Source of the DNA: Pseudomonadota bacterium
GTDB lineage: Bacteria > Pseudomonadota > Gammaproteobacteria > Pseudomonadales > Pseudomonadaceae
Assembly (NCBI GenBank): GCA_023388335.1
Contig: JAEWGL010000120.1
Coordinates: forward strand, 1-6,387
Length of the DNA: 6,387 nt
Reading direction: 5' to 3'
The notes under the pieces were generated by a model. That model was not told the origin of the DNA and did no database searches. It saw only the letters and a list, made by a program, of their open reading frames with translations. Both the position numbers and the translations under genes were made by a program. How positions within the stretch are numbered: position 1 is the stretch's first letter; each line of letters opens with the position of its first letter. Shown here piece by piece: positions 1 to 4,357 of this stretch.

Positions 1-1887
1 GAGTCCGACAAGGACGGCATGCGCGTAGTCATCGAGCTGCGCCGTGGCGAGGTGCCGGAGGTCGTGCTCAACAACCTCTATGCCCAGACCCAGCTGCAGA
101 GCGTCTTCGGCATCAACATCGTCGCCCTGATCGACGGCCGTCCGCGGCTGCTCAACCTCAAGGACCTGCTCGAAGCCTTCGTCCGCCACCGCCGTGAAGT
201 GGTGACCCGGCGTACCGTCTTCGAACTGCGCAAGGCGCGCGAGCGCGGCCATATCCTTGAAGGCCAGGCCGTTGCCCTGTCGAACATCGACCCGGTCATC
301 GCCCTGATCAAGGCGTCGCCGACCCCGTCGGAAGCCAAGCTAGCGCTGATCAGCGCCGCCTGGGAATCCAGCGCCGTGGAGATAATGGTCGAGCGCGCCG
401 GTGCCGACTCGTGCCGTCCTGAAAACCTCGACCCGCAGTACGGTCTGCGCGACGGCAAGTACTTTCTGTCGCCGGAACAGGCCCAGGCGATCCTCGACCT
501 GCGCCTGCACCGCCTGACCGGCCTGGAGCACGAGAAGCTGCTGGCCGAGTACCAGGAGATCCTCAACCAGATCGGCGAGCTGATCCGCATCCTCGGCAAC
601 GCCGAGCGCCTGATGGAAGTGATCCGCGAAGAACTTGAAGCCATCCGCAGCGAATTCGGTGACGTACGTCGCACGCAGATCCTCGATGCGCGTCTCGACT
701 TGACCCTGGGCGACATGATCCCGGAAGAAGAGCGCGTGGTGACCATTTCCCACGGCGGCTACGCCAAGACCCAGCCGCTGTCGTCGTACCAGGCCCAGCG
801 CCGTGGCGGCAAGGGCAAGTCGGCTACCGGTGTGAAGGACGAGGACTACATTTCTCACCTGCTGGTCGCCAACAGCCACGCCACGCTGCTGCTGTTCTCC
901 AGCAAGGGCAAGGTGTACTGGCTCAAGACCTACGAGATCCCCGAGGCGTCCCGTGCCGCGCGTGGCCGTCCGCTGGTCAACCTGCTGCCGCTGGAGGAGG
1001 GTGAGTACATCACCACCATGCTGCAGATCGACCTCGAAGCCCTGCAGCAGAGCATCGGCGGCGAAGAGGACCTGGACGAGGTCGACGAGTCGGTGATCGA
1101 GGGCGAGATCGTCGAGCCGGAAGAGATCGAAGAAGAAGAAGGCGACACGCCTGAGCTGGTCGCCGAGCCGACCGGTGCCTTCATCTTCATGGCCACCGCC
1201 TCCGGTACCGTCAAGAAGACCCCGCTATCGCAGTTCGCCCGTCCTCGCTCCAGTGGCCTGATCGCCCTGAAGCTCAAGGAAGGCGACACCTTGATCGCCG
1301 CGGCCATCACCGACGGCGCCAAGGAAGTCATGATGTTCTCCGACGCCGGCAAGGTGATCCGCTTCGCCGAGAGCGTGGTCCGCCAGATGGGCCGTAATGC
1401 CCGTGGCGTACGCGGCATGAAGCTGGGCAAGGGCCAGCGCCTGATTTCCATGCTGATCCCTGAGTCGGGCGCGCAGATCCTCACCGCTTCGGAGCGTGGT
1501 TTCGGCAAGCGCACGCCGCTGTCCAAGTTCCCGCGTCGCGGGCGTGGCGGCCAGGGCGTCATCGCCATGGGCACCAAGGGCCGCAACGGTTTGCTGATCG
1601 GCGCGATCCAGGTGCAGGAAGGCGAAGAGATCATGCTGATCTCCGACCAGGGCACGTTGGTGCGGACCCGCGTCGGCGAGGTGTCGAGCCTGGGCCGCAA
1701 CACCCAGGGCGTGACGCTGATCAAGCTGGCCACTGACGAGACACTGGTCGGCCTGGAACGCGTCCAGGACCCGTCCGATGAAGTCGAGGAAGATTTCATC
1801 GAGGGCGGCGATGAGGGTGTCGTGACCGCCGCGAGCGAAGCGGCGGCTGATGACGCGGGTGCCGACGAAGAGGCACCCCAGGAGTAA
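1..1887 (+). CDS. gyrA: DNA gyrase subunit A, 3' part (5' truncated by window)
   Basis: This is the DNA-breaking subunit of gyrase, an A2B2 type II topoisomerase that introduces negative supercoils using ATP. The frame is open from base 1, so the ATG at 19 is internal; 628 codons are present and roughly 290 N-terminal residues, including the catalytic tyrosine and quinolone-resistance region, lie upstream. The start matches the family stretch ESDKDGMR, followed by the coiled-coil and gate region (VVLNNLYAQTQLQ, AFVRHRREVVTRR, QAQAILDLRL, TGLEHEKLL). The C-terminal beta-pinwheel begins near 730 and carries the canonical GyrA box QRRGGKG at 796-816, which is needed for DNA wrapping and separates gyrase from topoisomerase IV. 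Compared with my memory of E. coli GyrA, there is a 50-residue segment at 1030-1179 where E. coli has about 8 residues; 21 of the 50 are acidic and none is Lys or Arg. The tail from about 1771 is also acidic, as is usual. The stop is TAA at 1885. Identification is very secure. Confidence 0.98.
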   Translation, partial: ESDKDGMRVVIELRRGEVPEVVLNNLYAQTQLQSVFGINIVALIDGRPRLLNLKDLLEAFVRHRREVVTRRTVFELRKARERGHILEGQAVALSNIDPVIALIKASPTPSEAKLALISAAWESSAVEIMVERAGADSCRPENLDPQYGLRDGKYFLSPEQAQAILDLRLHRLTGLEHEKLLAEYQEILNQIGELIRILGNAERLMEVIREELEAIRSEFGDVRRTQILDARLDLTLGDMIPEEERVVTISHGGYAKTQPLSSYQAQRRGGKGKSATGVKDEDYISHLLVANSHATLLLFSSKGKVYWLKTYEIPEASRAARGRPLVNLLPLEEGEYITTMLQIDLEALQQSIGGEEDLDEVDESVIEGEIVEPEEIEEEEGDTPELVAEPTGAFIFMATASGTVKKTPLSQFARPRSSGLIALKLKEGDTLIAAAITDGAKEVMMFSDAGKVIRFAESVVRQMGRNARGVRGMKLGKGQRLISMLIPESGAQILTASERGFGKRTPLSKFPRRGRGGQGVIAMGTKGRNGLLIGAIQVQEGEEIMLISDQGTLVRTRVGEVSSLGRNTQGVTLIKLATDETLVGLERVQDPSDEVEEDFIEGGDEGVVTAASEAAADDAGADEEAPQE

Positions 1888-1905
1888 TACAGCGCAAAAC
1901 CCGGG

Positions 1906-1927
1906 CGGGGCGACCATGGTCGCCCCG
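1906..1927 (+). terminator. Perfect 22-nt palindrome after gyrA, probable terminator
   Basis: Eighteen bases after the gyrA stop there is a perfect palindrome. As RNA it folds into a 9-bp GC-rich stem (CGGGGCGAC with GTCGCCCCG) closed by a CATG loop. One G-U and one G-C pair could extend it outward to 1904-1929. The bases after it (TCGACTTCTTAGA) contain only a broken T run, so it is not a textbook Rho-independent terminator. It may be a leaky terminator, a 3' stability hairpin for gyrA mRNA, or both. Its position between a housekeeping topoisomerase gene and a biosynthetic operon favours a role in partly uncoupling their expression. Confidence 0.6.
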
Positions 1928-1947
1928 TCGACTTCTTAGAGCAGAGC

Positions 1948-1952
1948 GAGAG
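1948..1952 (+). promoter_or_regulatory. Ribosome binding site of serC (decides start)
   Basis: The purine run GAGAG lies five bases before GTG 1958, a normal Shine-Dalgarno spacing. The alternative in-frame GTG at 1952 overlaps this run and would depend on the weaker CAGAG at 1942-1946. No ATG is available at the family's expected N-terminus, so either start is a GTG. Confidence 0.5.
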
Positions 1953-1957
1953 TGGAT

Positions 1958-3043
1958 GTGAGCAAACGAGCCTTTAACTTCTGCGCAGGCCCTGCTGCGC
2001 TTCCCGACGCTGTCCTGCAGCGTGCTCAGGCCGAAATGCTGGACTGGCACGGCAAAGGCCTGTCCGTGATGGAAATGAGCCACCGCAGCGACGACTACGT
2101 GGCCATTGCCCAGAAGGCCGAGCAGGATCTTCGCGACCTGCTGTCCGTCCCCTCCAACTACAAAGTCCTGTTCCTCCAGGGTGGCGCCAGCCAGCAGTTC
2201 GCCGAGATTCCGTTGAACCTGCTGCCCGAAGGCGGCACCGCCGACTATGTCGAGACCGGCATCTGGTCGAAGAAGTCCATCGAGGAAGCGCGCCGCTACG
2301 GCAACGTCAACGTCGCCGCCAGCGCCAAGCCTTACGATTACCTGGCCATTCCGGGCCAGAACGAGTGGAAGCTGACCGCTGACGCCGCCTACGTCCACTA
2401 CGCGTCCAACGAAACCATCGGCGGCCTGCAGTTCGACTGGGTGCCGCAGACCGGTGACGTGCCGTTGGTGGTCGACATGTCCTCCGACATCCTCTCGCGT
2501 CCGATCAACGTGGCCGACTACGGCCTGATCTACGCCGGCGCGCAGAAGAACATCGGCCCGAGCGGCCTGGTGGTGGTGATCGTGCGCGAGGACCTGCTCG
2601 GCCGCGCGCGCAGCAGCTGCCCGACCATGCTCGATTACAAGGTCGCCGCCGACAACGGCTCGATGTACAACACCCCGGCCACCTATTCCTGGTACCTCTC
2701 GGGCCTGGTCTTCGAATGGCTCAAGGAGCAGGGCGGAGTCGAGGCCATGGAGCAGCGCAACCGCGCCAAGAAAGAGCGCCTGTACGGCTTCATCGACAAC
2801 AGCGACTTCTATGCCAACCCGATCGCCGTCAATGCCCGTTCCTGGATGAACGTGCCGTTCCGCCTGGCTGACGAGCGCCTGGACAAGGCCTTCCTGGCCG
2901 GCGCCGACGCCCGTGGCCTGCTGAACCTCAAGGGTCACCGTTCGGTCGGCGGCATGCGCGCCTCGATCTACAACGCCCTGGGCCTTGAGGCGGTCGAGGC
3001 GCTGGTGGGCTACATGGCCGAATTCGAGAAGGAGCACGGCTGA
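1958..3043 (+). CDS. serC: Phosphoserine aminotransferase SerC
   Basis: This PLP-dependent class V aminotransferase transfers the amino group of glutamate to 3-phosphohydroxypyruvate, giving O-phospho-L-serine. The same enzyme acts on the 4-phosphoerythronate-derived intermediate in pyridoxal phosphate synthesis (PdxF activity). It is a cytoplasmic homodimer. From GTG 1958 it is 361 residues, close to the E. coli length of 362, and begins MSKRAFNFCAGPAALP; GTG 1952 would add two residues and cannot be excluded. Family signatures include SVMEMSHRS, LFLQGGASQQFAEIP, the PLP-ring Asp173 in VVDMSSDILSRP, the Schiff-base Lys197 in YAGAQKNIGPSGL, and GHRSVGGMRASIYNA near the C-terminus. It follows the palindrome after gyrA and its TGA shares one base with the pheA start, so translation of the two is probably coupled. 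No convincing sigma-70 promoter was recognised in the 70 bases upstream. Nothing appears damaged. Confidence 0.97.
   Translation: MSKRAFNFCAGPAALPDAVLQRAQAEMLDWHGKGLSVMEMSHRSDDYVAIAQKAEQDLRDLLSVPSNYKVLFLQGGASQQFAEIPLNLLPEGGTADYVETGIWSKKSIEEARRYGNVNVAASAKPYDYLAIPGQNEWKLTADAAYVHYASNETIGGLQFDWVPQTGDVPLVVDMSSDILSRPINVADYGLIYAGAQKNIGPSGLVVVIVREDLLGRARSSCPTMLDYKVAADNGSMYNTPATYSWYLSGLVFEWLKEQGGVEAMEQRNRAKKERLYGFIDNSDFYANPIAVNARSWMNVPFRLADERLDKAFLAGADARGLLNLKGHRSVGGMRASIYNALGLEAVEALVGYMAEFEKEHG
3029..3034 (+). promoter_or_regulatory. Ribosome binding site of pheA inside the serC end
   Basis: AAGGAG, a near-perfect Shine-Dalgarno sequence, lies within the last codons of serC, eight bases before the pheA ATG at 3043. 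With the TGATG stop/start overlap it supports translational coupling and fixes the pheA start. Confidence 0.8.
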
Positions 3044-4137
3044 TGTCCGAACATGAGCTCAAGGCGTTGCGCGTGCGCATCGACAGCCTCGACGAGAAGA
3101 TCCTCGAGCTGATCAGCGACCGCGCCCGTTGCGCCCAGGAAGTGGCGCGAGTCAAGACCGCGACCCTGGCCGAAGGTGAGAAGCCGGTGTTCTATCGCCC
3201 CGAGCGAGAGGCGCAAGTGCTCAAGCGGGTCATGGAGCGCAACCCGGGGCCGCTGGGCAACGAGGAAATGGCGCGGTTGTTCCGCGAGATCATGTCCTCC
3301 TGTCTGGCCCTGGAGGAGCCGTTGAAGGTGGCCTACCTGGGCCCCGAGGGCACCTTCACCCAAGCCGCGGCCATGAAGCATTTCGGTCACGCGGTGATCA
3401 GCCGGCCCATGGCGGCGATCGACGAAGTGTTCCGTGAAGTGGCGGCAGGCGCCGTCAACTTCGGCGTGGTCCCGGTGGAGAACTCCACCGAAGGTGCGGT
3501 GAGCCATACCCTCGACAGCTTCCTCGAGCACGACATGGTCATCTGCGGCGAAGTCGAGTTGCGCATTCACCACCATCTGCTGGTGGGCGAGAATACCAAG
3601 ACCGACAGCATCACCCGCATCTACTCCCACGCCCAGTCGCTGGCCCAGTGCCGCAAGTGGCTGGACGCGCACTACCCGAACGTCGAGCGCGTCGCCGTTT
3701 CGAGCAACGCCGAGGCAGCCAAGCGGGTCAAGGGCGAGTGGAACTCGGCGGCGATCGCTGGCGACATGGCGGCCAATCTCTATGGCCTGACCCGCCTGGC
3801 GGAGAAGATCGAAGACCGTCCGGACAACTCCACGCGCTTCTTGATGATCGGCAGCCAGGAAGTGCCGCCGACCGGCGACGACAAGACCTCGATCATCGTC
3901 TCGATGAGCAACAAGCCAGGTGCGCTGCACGAGCTGCTGGTGCCTTTTCACGAGAACGGCATCGACCTGACCCGTATCGAAACCCGTCCGTCGCGCAGTG
4001 GCAAATGGACCTACGTGTTCTTCATCGACTTCGTCGGCCATCACCGCGACCCGCTGATCAAGGCCGTATTGGAGCAGATCAGCCAGGAAGCCGTGGCGCT
4101 CAAAGTCCTGGGTTCCTACCCAAAAGCGGTGCTCTGA
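3043..4137 (+). CDS. pheA: Bifunctional chorismate mutase / prephenate dehydratase (P-protein)
   Basis: This enzyme converts chorismate to prephenate and then to phenylpyruvate, the committed branch toward phenylalanine. At 364 residues it has the usual order of domains. An AroQ-type chorismate mutase covers about 1-95; Arg10, Arg27 and Lys38 align with E. coli active-site Arg11, Arg28 and Lys39, and the family motif YRPERE is at 51-56. A prephenate dehydratase domain follows, starting at VAYLGPEGTFT, with GVVPVENSTEGAV and the catalytic TRF motif at 264-266. A C-terminal ACT domain starts near 285, with the phenylalanine-binding motifs GALHELL (from 293) and IETRPS (312-317, a variant of the more common ESRP). 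The intact ACT domain predicts feedback inhibition by phenylalanine. The first base of its ATG is the last base of the serC stop. A gap of 220 bases containing REP elements separates it from tyrA, where hisC2 sits in P. aeruginosa. Confidence 0.97.
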   Translation: MSEHELKALRVRIDSLDEKILELISDRARCAQEVARVKTATLAEGEKPVFYRPEREAQVLKRVMERNPGPLGNEEMARLFREIMSSCLALEEPLKVAYLGPEGTFTQAAAMKHFGHAVISRPMAAIDEVFREVAAGAVNFGVVPVENSTEGAVSHTLDSFLEHDMVICGEVELRIHHHLLVGENTKTDSITRIYSHAQSLAQCRKWLDAHYPNVERVAVSSNAEAAKRVKGEWNSAAIAGDMAANLYGLTRLAEKIEDRPDNSTRFLMIGSQEVPPTGDDKTSIIVSMSNKPGALHELLVPFHENGIDLTRIETRPSRSGKWTYVFFIDFVGHHRDPLIKAVLEQISQEAVALKVLGSYPKAVL

Positions 4138-4190
4138 GGTTGAAGCTGGTCGGTAAGGGTGCAATGACCGCGACCGGGAACGCTTTGCGT

Positions 4191-4219
4191 CCCTTCGCGG
4201 GCAAGCCCGCACCCACAGG
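4191..4219 (+). repeat. REP element, left copy
   Basis: This 29-base repetitive extragenic palindrome matches the reverse complement of 4257-4285 at 28 of 29 positions; the only difference is A at 4211. It contains its own hairpin, GCGGGC (4197-4202) and GCCCGC (4205-4210). The pattern of a CTTCGCGGGCAAGCCCGC core followed by a CCCACAGG tail matches the REP family known from P. putida and P. fluorescens, which is thought to be mobilised by RAYT transposases encoded elsewhere. REP copies can affect mRNA stability and transcription termination, or bind gyrase or integration host factor in some bacteria; which applies here cannot be told. Confidence 0.88.
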
Positions 4220-4256
4220 GTTTTGCGTCGATCGTACAGGCGGGCATGACGCATAT

Positions 4257-4285
4257 CCTGTGGGAGCGGGCTTGCCCGCGAAGGG
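4257..4285 (-). repeat. REP element, right copy (inverted)
   Basis: This is the inverted partner of 4191-4219, 37 bases away, containing the TGTGGGAGCGGGCTTGCCCG signature typical of fluorescent pseudomonads. Its internal hairpin is GCGGGC (4266-4271) with GCCCGC (4274-4279). The pair can fold either as two small hairpins or as one long stem. In the spacer, TGCGTC (4224-4229) and GACGCA (4248-4253) are also complementary and would extend the long stem inward after a short internal loop. This arrangement resembles a BIME-type REP doublet. Confidence 0.88.
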
Positions 4286-4321
4286 CTCCCCGTCGAACCC
4301 ACTGACTGGCATGGTTTCATC

Positions 4322-4352
4322 CGGCAAACATTGCCGTTCTGAACAGGGTTCA
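4322..4352 (+). promoter_or_regulatory. Two small hairpins in the tyrA-aroA leader
   Basis: CGGCAA (4322-4327) and TTGCCG (4331-4336) form a perfect 6-bp stem with an ACA loop, followed by TTCT. Directly after it, TGAAC (4340-4344) and GTTCA (4348-4352) form a 5-bp stem whose AGG loop belongs to the likely Shine-Dalgarno sequence AGGG (4345-4348), nine bases before GTG 4358. The complementarity is seen directly; any role as a weak attenuator or in limiting ribosome access is inference, and stems this short can occur by chance. Confidence 0.35.
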
Positions 4353-4357
4353 CGCTC

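Noticed and set aside
19..21. ATG at 19 as the gyrA start
   Set aside because: The frame is open from base 1 and the preceding codons (ESDKDG) belong to conserved GyrA, so the start is outside the window.
4191..4285. REP pair as a CRISPR-like array or insertion sequence ends
   Set aside because: There are only two copies in inverted orientation, with a 37-base spacer, no transposase gene, and no target duplication that I can see.
4221..4357. Sigma-70 promoter for tyrA-aroA in the gap
   Set aside because: Candidates such as TTGCGT at 4223 with CATATC at 4252 have a spacer of 23 bases, and TTGCCG at 4331 has no matching -10 element.
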